Of a stretch of DNA of 64,000 nt, positions 50,855 to 61,370 are shown in pieces; position 1 is the stretch's first letter; each line of letters starts with the position of its first letter. Below the pieces are notes generated by a model. It saw nothing but the letters and a program-made list of their open reading frames with translations. It did not search any database and had not been told where the DNA came from. The stretch covers positions 1-64,000 of the forward strand of contig JAFKKV010000012.1 in the NCBI GenBank assembly GCA_017304475.1, given 5' to 3'. This DNA comes from Hyphomicrobiales bacterium (lineage in GTDB: Bacteria > Pseudomonadota > Alphaproteobacteria > Rhizobiales > Phreatobacteraceae). Made by a program: the position numbers and the translations under genes.

Positions 50855-50859
50855 CGGTC

Positions 50860-51576
50860 ATGCGTGACACCGTGTCGATCCTGCCGCTGACGGTGGAGGG
50901 GCTCGGTTTCGAGGCCGGCGGCAAGCCGCTCGTCAGCGATGTCGGTTTCGTCGTGGCGCGCGGCGGCATCACCGTCCTGCTCGGGCCGAACGGATCGGGC
51001 AAGTCGCTGACGCTCAGGCTCTGCCATGGCCTGCTCACGCCGAGCGCCGGCCGCGTCGCCTGGGCTCATGCCGGTGGTGCCAAGCGCCATGCCATGGTGT
51101 TCCAGAAGCCGGTCATGCTGCGCCGCTCGGCTGAGGCCAATATCGTCCATGCCCTGGCCGCCGGCGGCGTGCCACGGCGGTCGCGCCAGGAGCTGGCGCG
51201 CCAGGCGATGGAGCGCTTCGGCCTGGCGGCACTGGCAAGCCGGCCGGCCCGGCTCCTGTCGGGCGGGGAGCAGCAGCGGCTCGCCATCGCGCGCGCCTGG
51301 GCGCTGAAGCCGGAGCTCCTGTTTCTCGACGAACCCTCCTCACAGCTCGATCCCGGGGCGACCCGGCAGGTCGAGGCGATGCTGGAGACGCTGGCCGCCG
51401 AAGGCGTGACGCTGGTCATGGCGACCCATGACCTCGGCCAGGCGCGCCGGCTCGCCGACCAGGTGCTGTTCTTCCATCGCGGCCGCCTGGCCGAGCAGGG
51501 CCCGGCCGAAGCCTTTTTCGCAGCACCGGCGACCCCAGAGGCGCGTGCCTTCCTCGCCGGTGAACTCTTGTGGTGA
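50860..51576 (+). CDS. tupC: Tungstate ABC transporter ATP-binding protein (TupC-like)
   Basis: A 238-residue ATPase. Walker A GPNGSGKSLTLRLCHGLL near residue 40, signature LLSGGEQQRLAIARAWAL, Walker B LLFLDEPSSQLDPG, H-loop VMATHDLGQARRLADQVLFF. The Q-loop region VFQKPVMLRRSAEANI is typical for TupC and PstB-like ATPases. The ATG at 50860 is used; a GTG at 50851 overlaps the tupB stop (GTGA) and is an alternative. Confidence 0.88.
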   Translation: MRDTVSILPLTVEGLGFEAGGKPLVSDVGFVVARGGITVLLGPNGSGKSLTLRLCHGLLTPSAGRVAWAHAGGAKRHAMVFQKPVMLRRSAEANIVHALAAGGVPRRSRQELARQAMERFGLAALASRPARLLSGGEQQRLAIARAWALKPELLFLDEPSSQLDPGATRQVEAMLETLAAEGVTLVMATHDLGQARRLADQVLFFHRGRLAEQGPAEAFFAAPATPEARAFLAGELLW

Positions 51577-51602
51577 CCCCCATCCGCTCAAGGAGCCGTC
51601 CA

Positions 51603-52460
51603 ATGATCACGACCCGTCGTCTTCTCCTCGGTCTCGGCGCGGCCGCCGCGCTGGGTGGCGTCGCCTTCGGCCAGACCGCGCCGGCGCCGACGCCGGCGAC
51701 CGGGCGTTTCATCACGGTGGCCTCGACCACGTCGACGGTCGATTCCGGCCTGTTCAACCACGTCCTGCCGCTGTTCAAGGCGAAGACCGGCATCGAGGTC
51801 CGGGTGATCTCGCAAGGCACCGGCCAGGCGCTCGACACCGGCCGGCGCGGCGATGCCGATGTGGTCTTCGTCCATGCTCGCGCCGCGGAAGACAAGTTCG
51901 TCGCCGAGGGTTTCGGCGGGCCGCGCCGGCCGGTCATGTACAACGACTTCGTGCTGGTCGGGCCGAAAGCCGATCCCGCCGGCGTGCGCGGCGGCCGCGA
52001 TATCGCCGCCGCCCTCAAGGCGATCCAGACCAAGGCCTTGCCCTTCGTGTCGCGCGGCGACCGCTCCGGCACGCACCAGGCCGAACTGGCGCTGTGGACC
52101 GCTTCCGGCATCGATCTCGCGGCAGTACGCGGGCCCTGGTATCGCGAGATCGGCCAGGGCATGGGCGCCGCCCTCAACACCGCCTCGGCGATGAACGGTT
52201 ATGTGCTGACCGATCGCGGCACCTGGCTGTCGTTCAAGAACCGCGGCGACCTGGAGATCGTCGTCGAAGGCGACCGCCGGCTGTTCAACCAATATGGCAT
52301 CATGCTGGTCAATCCGCAGCGCCACAGCCATGTGAAGGCCGGCGACGGCCAGGCCTTCATCGACTGGGTCCTGAGCGCCGAGGGCCAGAAGGCGATCGCC
52401 GACTACAAGATCGAAGGCCAGCAGCTGTTCTTCCCGAACGCCGGCGATGCCGGCGCCTGA
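51603..52460 (+). CDS. tupA: Tungstate-binding periplasmic protein (TupA-like)
   Basis: A 285-residue periplasmic receptor. Signal peptide MITTRRLLLGLGAAAALGGV, cleaved near FGQ. The mature protein carries TVASTTSTVDSGLFNHVLP, the TTS-type loop that in TupA proteins binds the oxyanion; IEVRVISQGTGQALDTGRRGDADVVFVHA and FVSRGDRSGTHQAELALW (Arg/Ser ligand loop) complete the pattern. The TupA family has much higher affinity for tungstate than for molybdate. AAGGAG lies before the ATG. Last gene of tupBCA; convergent with dppC, six bases apart. Confidence 0.9.
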   Translation: MITTRRLLLGLGAAAALGGVAFGQTAPAPTPATGRFITVASTTSTVDSGLFNHVLPLFKAKTGIEVRVISQGTGQALDTGRRGDADVVFVHARAAEDKFVAEGFGGPRRPVMYNDFVLVGPKADPAGVRGGRDIAAALKAIQTKALPFVSRGDRSGTHQAELALWTASGIDLAAVRGPWYREIGQGMGAALNTASAMNGYVLTDRGTWLSFKNRGDLEIVVEGDRRLFNQYGIMLVNPQRHSHVKAGDGQAFIDWVLSAEGQKAIADYKIEGQQLFFPNAGDAGA

Positions 52461-52466
52461 GGCCGT

Positions 52467-53351
52467 CTATTTGGCCTTGGGATCGAGCGCATCGCGCAGG
52501 CCGTCGCCGAGCAGGTTGAAGCTCAGCACGGTGACGAAAATGGCAAGGCCAGGGAAGATCGCCATCCAGGGTGCCTGGGTGAGGAAGCGCTGGGCCGCGT
52601 TCAGCATCGAGCCCCAGGACGGGGTCGGGGGCTGCTGGCCGAGCCCGAGGAAGGACAGCGAGGCTTCGGCAATGATGGCGGTGGCGATCGTCAGCGTCGC
52701 CTGGACCAGCAGCTGCGGCAGGATGTTCGGCAGGATATGGCGCACGGCGATGCGCCAGCGTGGATTGCCGACGGCGCGCGCCGCCTCGACATAGTCCTCG
52801 GTCTTGACCGCGATGACCTGGCCGCGCGTCAGGCGGACGAAGACCGGCGTCGCGGTGATGCCGATGGCAATCATGGCGTTCTGCAGCGAGGGACCGAGAA
52901 AGGCCGCGAGCGCGATCGCCAGGATCAGGAAGGGGCAGGCCAGCATGGCGTCGGTGAAGCGCGAGATCAGTCCGTCGGTCCAGCCGCCCAGATAGCCGGC
53001 GGCCAGCCCGAGCGGCACGCCTGCGAGAATGGCGATGGCGACCGAGACGACGCCGGCGGCAAGCGAGGCGCGGGCGCCGAAGACAACACGCGCGAAGACG
53101 TCGCGGCCGACCTCGTCGGAACCGAACCAATGGGCCGCGGAAGGAGCCTGGCGCACGGCGCGCCAGCTCTGCTGGATCGGGTCGTGCGGTGTGAGATAGG
53201 GCGCGAAAATCGCGGCGATGACGATCAGCACCAGGACGGCGAGCGCCACCATGGCGCCCTTTCGGGCCTTCAGCCGGCGCCAGGCCCGGCGCGCCGGGCT
53301 CTCGACTTCGGCTGCGCTGATGGCTGCGAGAATGCCTTGGCTTACGGCCAT
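52467..53351 (-). CDS. dppC: Peptide-type ABC transporter permease (DppC family)
   Basis: A 294-residue inner-membrane permease. A cytoplasmic N-terminal arm with RRAWRRLKARKGAMVALAVLVLI leads into the first helix; PHDPIQQSWRA, HWFGSDEVGRDVFARVVFGAR and EDYVEAARAVGNPRWRIAVRHILPN (EAA loop) are hallmarks of DppC/OppC. Last gene of the minus-strand operon with dppB, dppA, the two ATPases, DUF1028 and gamma-glutamyltransferase genes. A peptide or gamma-glutamyl compound is the likely cargo. Confidence 0.92.
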   Translation of the reverse strand: MAVSQGILAAISAAEVESPARRAWRRLKARKGAMVALAVLVLIVIAAIFAPYLTPHDPIQQSWRAVRQAPSAAHWFGSDEVGRDVFARVVFGARASLAAGVVSVAIAILAGVPLGLAAGYLGGWTDGLISRFTDAMLACPFLILAIALAAFLGPSLQNAMIAIGITATPVFVRLTRGQVIAVKTEDYVEAARAVGNPRWRIAVRHILPNILPQLLVQATLTIATAIIAEASLSFLGLGQQPPTPSWGSMLNAAQRFLTQAPWMAIFPGLAIFVTVLSFNLLGDGLRDALDPKAK

Positions 53352-53354
53352 GGA

Positions 53355-54296
53355 TCAGCTCCTCAGCCGCGGATTGGCGAAGATATAGCCGATATCGGCC
53401 AGGAGATTGAGCACGATATAGGTGGTGGCGGTGACCAGCACGACGCCCTGCACCACCGCGTAGTCGCGGTTGAACACGGCATCCACGATCAGCTTGCCGA
53501 AGCCCGGCACCGAGAAGATCTGCTCGGTCAGCACCGCGCCCGACAGGAGCGTGCCGAATTCGAGCGCGCCGAGCGTGATGATCGGCGTCAGCGCATTGCG
53601 CAGGGCGTGTTTCAGGATCACTCGTTCCTCGGCCAGCCCCTTGGCGCGGGCGGTGCGGACATAGTCGCTTTCCAGTGCCTGCAGCATGGCGGCGCGGGTG
53701 TGGCGCATGAGCACGCCGGCAAAGGAATTGCCGAGCACGAAGGCCGGCATGACGGTGGCCGCCATCGAGCCCCAGAAATTCTCGAAAGGCGAGACATAGC
53801 CGGAGGCCGGCAGCCAGCCGAGCTGCACGGAGAACAGGAAGATCATCATGATGCCGAGCCAGAAATTCGGCGTCGAGATGCCCCACAGCGCGATCACGTT
53901 GACCGCGTAGTCCCACACCGTGTTCTTCTTGACCGCCGAAATGATGCCGGCGGGGATGCCGATGGCCAGCGTGAACAGCATGGCCATGACGGCGAGCTGC
54001 ACGGTGACCGGCAGCTTCTGGGCGACCAGACGGGCCACCGGTTCCTTCAGCCGCATGCTTTCGCCGAGATCGCCCGACAGGACGCCGCCGATCCAGGCGA
54101 GATACTGGACCGGCAGCGGCTGGTCGAGGCGGTAGCGCTGGCGGATCTGCTCGATCACCAGCGGGTCCTTGTCCTCGCCGGCCATGACGAGCGCCGGATC
54201 GCCCGGCAGCAATTGCTGCAGCAGGAAGATGATCACCGAAACGAAGAACAGGGTCGGGATCAGCTGGACGATCCGCTTGCCGATGAGGGTCAGCAT
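53355..54296 (-). CDS. dppB: Peptide-type ABC transporter permease (DppB family)
   Basis: A 313-residue inner-membrane permease with six helices. KRIVQLIPTLFFVSVIIFLLQQLLPGDPA is the N-terminal hallmark; YVRTARAKGLAEERVILKHALRNALTPI is the EAA loop; GFGKLIVDAVFNRDYAVVQG is the conserved last part. Pairs with DppC, three bases downstream, and follows the binding-protein gene by 13 bases. Confidence 0.93.
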   Translation of the reverse strand: MLTLIGKRIVQLIPTLFFVSVIIFLLQQLLPGDPALVMAGEDKDPLVIEQIRQRYRLDQPLPVQYLAWIGGVLSGDLGESMRLKEPVARLVAQKLPVTVQLAVMAMLFTLAIGIPAGIISAVKKNTVWDYAVNVIALWGISTPNFWLGIMMIFLFSVQLGWLPASGYVSPFENFWGSMAATVMPAFVLGNSFAGVLMRHTRAAMLQALESDYVRTARAKGLAEERVILKHALRNALTPIITLGALEFGTLLSGAVLTEQIFSVPGFGKLIVDAVFNRDYAVVQGVVLVTATTYIVLNLLADIGYIFANPRLRS

Positions 54297-54309
54297 GACA
54301 CGGCGCCCG

Positions 54310-55833
54310 TCAGTTGGGCTTGAGCGTCAGGCCGATGACCCGGACCAGGCCGTCGGGCATGGGCCGGTAGCCCTCGAGCCTCACGGTATGGGCGATGATG
54401 ACGGGGCGGTGGTAGAGATAGACGATCGATCCTTCCGTCAGCAGTCGCTCGGTGACGCGTTCATAGATCGCCTTGCGGGCGGCCGGATCGGACTTGGCGC
54501 GGGCCTCCTGCATCATCGCGTCGACCTCGCGATTGCAGTAGCCGCCATAGTTCTGCGGCTGGTTGCAGCCGTGGAAAATGAACAGATTGCCGTCCGGATC
54601 GGTGCGTCCCGACCAGTTGAGCATATAGGCCTGGTAGCGGCCCTGCTCGGCTTCCTGCAGGGAGGTGGCGAATTCGGTGACGCGGATCTTCAGGTCGAAG
54701 CCCGCCTCCGCGGTCATCGCCTGCAGCACCTCGGCGACCTGGCGGACTTCCGGATTGTTCGGCACCATGAAGTCGACGGCGATGGGCGTGCGGATGCCGG
54801 CCTCGCGCAGCAGGCGCTTGGCCCGCTCGACGTCGCGCAGCGGCACCGGGAAACGGCTCTGATAATAGGGGTTTTGCGGGTTGATCCACTGATTGCCGGG
54901 CGCGGCCTGGCCGTTGAACACCACCTGGTTGATCGCCACGCGGTCGATCGCCAGCGAGAAGGCCTGCATGACCCGGGGATCCTGGCCGAAGGCGGTCTTG
55001 GCGGCATCGCTCTTGGCGACGTTGAGCGTCACGCCCTGGTAGCCGAGGTCGATGGCAGCCGACAGCCGAAGGCGCGGATTGGCGCGGATCTCGGCGACGT
55101 CGGTCGCCAAGGCGCGCTCGATCAGGTCGAGCGAGCCGGCGCGCAGATTGGCGAGCCGGACGGTCGAATCGTTGATCGGCCGGTATTCGATCCGGTCGAT
55201 CCTGACCTGGTCCTTGTTCCAGTAATCGGCGAAACGCTCGACCACGATGCGGTCCTGCTGGACACGCTCGACCAGGCGATAGGGCCCGGCGCAGATCGGC
55301 CGGGCGCCGAAGCGCTCGCCGGCCGCGCGTGCGGCCTTCGGGCTGATGATCATGCCGGCGCGGTCGGTGAGCTGGGACAGGAGCGGCGAGAACGGCTGTT
55401 TCAGCACCAGGCGGACGGTCAGGGGGTCGACCACCTCGACCTTGTCGACGGAGGCGAGCTCCGGCCGGCGGAACGAGCCGGGCAAGGTCATGTGCCGTTC
55501 GATCGAGAATTTGACCGCCTCGGCATCCATCGGCTCGCCGTCGTGGAACTTGACGTCTGGCCTGAGCCTGATGGTCATCGACAGGCCGTCGGCGGCGGTT
55601 TCCTGCGACAAAGCCAGCTGCGGCACGACCTGCAGCTTGTCGTCGATGTCGAACAGCTTGTCGCAGATCGAGGCGAAGACGATGCGCCCGACATAGGTGC
55701 GGCCGAGCGTCGGATCCAGCACGTCCGGATCCTCGGCGAGGCCGATGCGCAGCGTCGTCGGCTGGGCGCTCGCGGCGGTCATCGAAGCGGCTAGCAGCAA
55801 GGCCGCGGCAGTCCATCTGGTGATCTTTTTCAT
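54310..55833 (-). CDS. dppA: Peptide-type ABC transporter substrate-binding protein (DppA family)
   Basis: A 507-residue periplasmic receptor (SBP_bac_5). Signal peptide MKKITRWTAAALLLAASMTA, cleaved after ASA. LRIGLAEDPDVLDPTLGRTYVGRIVFASICDKL and YTVRLRPDVKFHDGEPMDAEAVKFSIER-type blocks are clear. The ATG at 55833 has GAGGA eight bases upstream; the ATG at 55842 directly abuts it. Lies between the ATPase genes and the permeases in the operon. The ligand is probably a small peptide; the linked gamma-glutamyltransferase points to gamma-glutamyl peptides. Confidence 0.92.
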   Translation of the reverse strand: MKKITRWTAAALLLAASMTAASAQPTTLRIGLAEDPDVLDPTLGRTYVGRIVFASICDKLFDIDDKLQVVPQLALSQETAADGLSMTIRLRPDVKFHDGEPMDAEAVKFSIERHMTLPGSFRRPELASVDKVEVVDPLTVRLVLKQPFSPLLSQLTDRAGMIISPKAARAAGERFGARPICAGPYRLVERVQQDRIVVERFADYWNKDQVRIDRIEYRPINDSTVRLANLRAGSLDLIERALATDVAEIRANPRLRLSAAIDLGYQGVTLNVAKSDAAKTAFGQDPRVMQAFSLAIDRVAINQVVFNGQAAPGNQWINPQNPYYQSRFPVPLRDVERAKRLLREAGIRTPIAVDFMVPNNPEVRQVAEVLQAMTAEAGFDLKIRVTEFATSLQEAEQGRYQAYMLNWSGRTDPDGNLFIFHGCNQPQNYGGYCNREVDAMMQEARAKSDPAARKAIYERVTERLLTEGSIVYLYHRPVIIAHTVRLEGYRPMPDGLVRVIGLTLKPN

Positions 55834-55897
55834 CGGTCCCATCCTCTGGTCTTCAGGCGCGTTCGCGCTCTTGAATCGGGTCGTCTCGCAGTCCGGT

Positions 55898-56955
55898 TCA
55901 GCCGGCCTTTTCGGGTTCGCGCGCGAAGGCGGCGATCAATCGCTCCAGTCTGAGATCGGCAACCGCCTCGCGCGGCACGATGTCGCCGGCCGGCGGCAGT
56001 TCCGGCCAGCGGTGGCAGGCGGTCGCGTGGCCCTCGCCGACCAGCGCCGGCCGTTCGCTCCGGCAGCGGTCGATCACGTGGGGGCAGCGGGTGTTGAGGT
56101 GGCAGCCGGCCGGCGGGTTCAGCGGCGAGGGCACATCGCCCTCCAGAAGCTGCCGGTCGCGGGCGATGCCGGGCGCGGCCACCGGGATCGCCGAGAGCAG
56201 GGCGCGGGTATAGGGGTGGCGCGGCTCGGCGAACAGCGTGTCGGTCGGCGCCGTCTCGACGATGCGGCCGAGATACATCACCGCGATCCGGTCGGCGATA
56301 TGTTTGACCACGGCGAGGTCGTGGCTGATGAACAGGAGCGCCAGGCCGCGCCGGCGCTGCAGGTCGCGTAGCAGATTGAGGATCTGGGCGCGGATCGACA
56401 CGTCGAGCGCCGAGACCGGCTCGTCGCAGACGATCAGCTTGGGCTCCACCGCGATGGCGCGGGCAATGGCGATGCGCTGGCGCTGGCCACCGGAGAATTC
56501 ATGCGGGTAGCGCAGCGCCTGGTGCGGCTGCAGGCCGACCTCGGCCAGCAATTCGCCGACCCGGCGCGGCCGCTCGGAGGCCGGCACGATGCCGTGCAGC
56601 ATCAAGGGTTCGGCCAGGATGTCGCCGACCGTCATGCGCGGGTTGAGGGAGGCGAAGGGGTCCTGAAAGATCAGCTGGGCATGGCGGCGCTTCTCGCGCA
56701 GCGCCGTGGCGCCGAGGGTCGCGAGGTCATCGCCGTCGAACATCACCTGGCCGCCGGTCGCCTCGATCAGCCGCAGCACCAGCCGGCCGACGGTCGACTT
56801 GCCGCAGCCGCTCTCGCCGACCAGTGCCAGGGTCTCGCCGGCGGCGATGCTCAGGCTGACGCCGTCGACCGCGTGAACCTTGCTCAGCACCCGGCCGAAG
56901 GCGGAGGTCCTGGCCGGGAAGTGCTTGGTGAGGTCCTGGGTTTCGAGCAGCATGG

Positions 56956-56959
<4 letters not shown>
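55898..56959 (-). CDS. dppF: Peptide-type ABC transporter ATP-binding protein (DppF family)
   Basis: A 353-residue ATPase. Walker [21 protein letters not shown] near residue 47, Q-loop [18 protein letters not shown], signature [17 protein letters not shown], Walker [15 protein letters not shown], and the oligopeptide/dipeptide C-terminal domain with [23 protein letters not shown], whose Cys cluster often binds an Fe-S centre. Starts within the dppD stop (4-bp overlap). Pairs with DppD. Confidence 0.93.
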
Positions 56960-57983
<1,024 letters not shown>

Positions 57984-57984
<1 letters not shown>

Positions 57985-58697
57985 CAGGGTGCTTCCTTTG
58001 CCACGGCGGCGGCTATCGCGGCGTTGATCGCGTCGCGGTCGATGCCGCCGACCGGATCCGCCTTGGTGGCGAAGAACCGGGCGAAATGGACATAGCGCTC
58101 ATGCGAGACCCGCTCGAGGCGGGCGAGCTCGGCGAGCGGATCGGCATGGTCGTCGACCCGCAACGACAATGCCGGATAGTCCTCGGTGGTGTGGATCAGC
58201 AGCGCCGCCGATTGCCGGCCGCGCTTGTCGCCGCCGGCGGCCTCGCCCGCTGCCATGGCCTCGATCAGGCGGCGGGCGAAGGGCGTCGACGGAGCGGACT
58301 GGAACGCGCCCGCCGTCGCCTCGATGACCCCGGGCCCGGCCAGCATGTTGCCGGCGATCGAGAAGCCGTCGCCGATCAGGTGGCCGTGCCAGCCGACGCA
58401 ATCGGCGCCGGTATGGGCGGCGAAGCGCCCGGCCCGGTCCAGCACGTGCAGCTGGCGCTGGCTGGCGCCGGCATCCGGGCCGGTGAGCTGGCGGACGACA
58501 TCCTCGGCCGGCAGGCCCTCGCGCAGCAGGCGGAGCCCGCGGGCGCCATAGGTCGGGTTGGTCAGGGCCTGGGTCGCCAGCGCGCCGGCCTCCGGATCGA
58601 TATGAGGCACCAGCGCGCCGGCGGCGAAGAAACGGGTCGCCACCGCGATGCCGATCGCGCCCGTTTCATGATCCCGCGCGATGATGGACCAGGTCAT
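57984..58697 (-). CDS. DUF1028 family protein
   Basis: A 237-residue protein of the DUF1028 family, which has an Ntn-hydrolase-like look: [26 protein letters not shown] at the start, [46 protein letters not shown], and [14 protein letters not shown]. In many bacteria this family is encoded next to gamma-glutamyltransferases and peptide importers, as here, which suggests a role in gamma-glutamyl or peptide amide metabolism. Its start overlaps the gamma-glutamyltransferase stop by 4 bp. No signal peptide, so cytoplasmic. Function not established. Confidence 0.88.
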
Positions 58698-60496
58698 CGG
58701 CCGACCGCATAACCCTGCATGCCGCGCGGATTGGCGGCGGCCTTCAACCGGACGCCTTCGCGCCGCGCGCCGGTGAGCCGGCCTTCCGACCAGTCGCCGC
58801 CGACCTCGACCTTGTGGCCGCGCCGGTCGAGCTCCTCGATGGTCGAGCGCGGCAAGCGGTTTTCCACCACGACGACGCCCGGGCGCGACTCGCGCGGCCA
58901 GAACGAGCCGGGGAAATGCTCGGTGTGCCAAGCCGGCGCATCGATCGCCTCCTGCAGGTTCATATTGGAATGGACGTGGCGCAGGAACATTTGCGGGATC
59001 CACTGGTCCTGCTGGTCGCCGCCGGGCGAGCCCCAGGCGAGATAGGGGTCGCCGTCGCGGAAGGCGATGGTGGGGGTGAGAGTCGAGCGCGGCCGCTTGC
59101 CCGGCTGCAGGGCGGCCGGATGGCTCTCGTCCAGCCAGAACATCTGGGCGCGCGAGCCGAGGCAGAAGCCGAGCTCGGGAATGACCGGCGAGGATTGCAG
59201 CCAGCCGCCCGACGGCGTCGACGAGACCATATTGCCCCAGCGGTCGATGATGTCGAAATGCACGGTGTCGCCGCGGGTATTGCCGCTGGCGAAGGTCTCG
59301 ATCTCGCCGACCGTCGGCTCGCCGGCGCCGGTCGCGCCGACCGCCACGCGCTTGCCCGCCGACACCCGGGCCTCGACCTTGCCACCTGCGCCCGCGATCG
59401 TGCCGGGGCGCAGCTCCAGCGAGGCGCGGTCGGTGATCAGCTTGCGGCGCTCGCTGTTATAGGCCTCCGACAGCAGCGTCTCGATCGGCACGTCGACAAA
59501 GGCCGGGTCGCCGTAAAAGGCCTCGCGGTCGGCGAAGGCGAGCTTGGCCGCCTCGACCACCAGATGGACGAAATCCGGGCCTGCGGGATCGAGCTTGTCG
59601 AGGTCGAACCCTTTCAGCAAAGCCAGCTGCTGCAGGCAGACCAGGCCCTGGCTCCAGGTGGTCGGCTTGAACACCCGGTAGCGGCCGTAGTCATAGTGGA
59701 TCGGCGCTTCGACGGAAGCCTTCCAATGGGCCATGTCGTGGCCGGTCAGGACGCCGCGATGGTGCCGGCCGGTGACGTCGAAGACGTCCTGGGTGCGGCA
59801 GAACGTGTCGATCGCCTCGGCGACGAAACCTTGCGACCAGACGTGGCGGGCGCGCTCGATCTCCTGCTCGCGCGTGCCGCCCTGGCATTCGCGCAGGATC
59901 CGCTCATAGGTTTCCGCCAGCCGGACATTGGTGAAGAGCTCGCCGGGCTGCGGCAGCCGCCCGTCGGGCAGGTAGACCGCGGCGGAGGTCTGCCAGTGGT
60001 CGCGGAACAGCTGCTCGACGGTGCGGATCGTCTCGGTGATGCGCTCGACCAGCGGATAGCCGTGGCGGGCATATCCGATGGCCGCTTCTAGCACGTCGCT
60101 GGGCCGCATGGTGCCGTAGTCGCGCAGCATCAGCATCCAGGTGTCGAACGTGCCGGGAATGCAGGTGGCGAGCAGGCCGGTGCCGGGCACGAGATCGAGA
60201 CCGAGCGAACGGTAATGGGCAATGGTGGCCCCCGCCGGCGCCGGGCCCTGGCCGCAGATGACCTCGGTCTGCTGGCGCCTGACGTCATAGAGGATCACCG
60301 GCACGTCGCCGCCCGGGCCGTTCAGGTGCGGCTCGACGATCTGCAGCGTGAAGGCCGCGGCGACGCCCGCGTCGAAGGCATTGCCGCCGCGCTCCAGGAT
60401 GCCCATGCCGACGGCTGAGGCGATCCAATGGGTCGTGGTGACGACGCCGAAAGTGCCGTCGATCTCGGGGCGGGTGGTGAAACGGGGCGCGGTCAA
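58694..60496 (-). CDS. ggt: Gamma-glutamyltransferase family protein
   Basis: A 600-residue Ntn-hydrolase precursor that cleaves itself before a catalytic Thr, here near residue 410 in GNTRGDTVHFDIID; upstream GVVTTTHWIASAVGMGILERGGNAFDA and downstream SSTPSGGWLQSSP are family blocks. The most likely start is TTG at 60496: AGGA lies seven bases before it, and no ATG fits the protein. The frame continues upstream to 60751 without family likeness. No signal peptide is visible, so unlike E. coli Ggt it may act in the cytoplasm on imported gamma-glutamyl compounds. First gene of ggt-DUF1028-dppD-F-A-B-C. Confidence 0.88.
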   Translation of the reverse strand: MTAPRFTTRPEIDGTFGVVTTTHWIASAVGMGILERGGNAFDAGVAAAFTLQIVEPHLNGPGGDVPVILYDVRRQQTEVICGQGPAPAGATIAHYRSLGLDLVPGTGLLATCIPGTFDTWMLMLRDYGTMRPSDVLEAAIGYARHGYPLVERITETIRTVEQLFRDHWQTSAAVYLPDGRLPQPGELFTNVRLAETYERILRECQGGTREQEIERARHVWSQGFVAEAIDTFCRTQDVFDVTGRHHRGVLTGHDMAHWKASVEAPIHYDYGRYRVFKPTTWSQGLVCLQQLALLKGFDLDKLDPAGPDFVHLVVEAAKLAFADREAFYGDPAFVDVPIETLLSEAYNSERRKLITDRASLELRPGTIAGAGGKVEARVSAGKRVAVGATGAGEPTVGEIETFASGNTRGDTVHFDIIDRWGNMVSSTPSGGWLQSSPVIPELGFCLGSRAQMFWLDESHPAALQPGKRPRSTLTPTIAFRDGDPYLAWGSPGGDQQDQWIPQMFLRHVHSNMNLQEAIDAPAWHTEHFPGSFWPRESRPGVVVVENRLPRSTIEELDRRGHKVEVGGDWSEGRLTGARREGVRLKAAANPRGMQGYAVGR

Positions 60497-60566
60497 GGTC
60501 GTGTCCTGAATGAGAAGGAAAAGCGGGCCGGAACCGCACCGGAGCCAAGCCGGCGCGGTTCGATCA

Positions 60567-61343
60567 TCATGCGCCGCGGAAGGCGCCGCCACCGTCGATA
60601 TCGAGGACGGCGCCGGACACATAGCCGCAGGCGGGAGAGGCGAGGAACGCCGCGGCATTGGCGATTTCGGCGGGTTCGATCGGCCGGCCGAAGGGCAGGT
60701 CGGCGAGCATTTCCTCCCAGCGGCTCTCGTCGCCGAAGGTCGCCTTGGCACGCTGTTTCGACAGCGACACGATCCGGTCGGTGCGGGTCGCCGCCGGGTT
60801 GATGCCGAAGACGCGCACGCCCCATTCCTGCGACTTGCCGCCGACCGCGCCGGTAAAGGCCATCAGCGCGGCATTGCCGGTGGCGCCGCAGATATAGCCG
60901 TAGCGCGGCGACCGGCCGGCCATGCCGATAATGTTGACGATGACGCCGGAACCGCGCGTCTTCATGGCGGCCAGCGCCAGCCGGGTCAGGTGGATATAGC
61001 CCATGACCTTGAGCGACCAGGCGTCCTCCCATTGCTCCATGGAGAGGTCGAGCAGGCCGCCGCCGGGAATGGCGCCGGCATTGTTGACGAGAATGTCGAC
61101 GGCCGGCCGGGCGGCCCAGAGCCTCTCGCGCTCCGGGCCCTTGGAGAGGTCGGCGGCGACCGTCTCGACCGGTCCCTGGTGGCGGCTGCGCAGATCGGCG
61201 GCCGCCGCATCCAGCCTCGCCTGGTCGCGTCCCACCATGACGACGCGCGCACCCTCGGCCGCGAAGACCTCCGCCGTGGCCAGGCCGATGCCCTTGGAGG
61301 CGCCGGTGACCAGGACGGTCTTGCCGCTCAATCCGAGATCCAT
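60567..61343 (-). CDS. SDR family oxidoreductase
   Basis: A 258-residue short-chain dehydrogenase with VTGASKGIGLATAEVFAAEG (cofactor), LVNNAGAIPGG, and a typical C-terminal VLDIDGGGAF. The usual Ser-Tyr-X3-Lys site is altered: the segment corresponding to YxxxK reads YGYICGATGNAALMAFT, so the Lys is not obvious. This variant is seen in a subgroup of SDRs of unknown activity. Lies 70 bp upstream of ggt and 27 bp after an enoyl-CoA hydratase gene on the same strand; fits better with the acyl-CoA genes upstream. Confidence 0.83.
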   Translation of the reverse strand: MDLGLSGKTVLVTGASKGIGLATAEVFAAEGARVVMVGRDQARLDAAAADLRSRHQGPVETVAADLSKGPERERLWAARPAVDILVNNAGAIPGGGLLDLSMEQWEDAWSLKVMGYIHLTRLALAAMKTRGSGVIVNIIGMAGRSPRYGYICGATGNAALMAFTGAVGGKSQEWGVRVFGINPAATRTDRIVSLSKQRAKATFGDESRWEEMLADLPFGRPIEPAEIANAAAFLASPACGYVSGAVLDIDGGGAFRGA

Positions 61344-61370
61344 GGGCCGGTCTCCCCCGTTTGCGACGCC

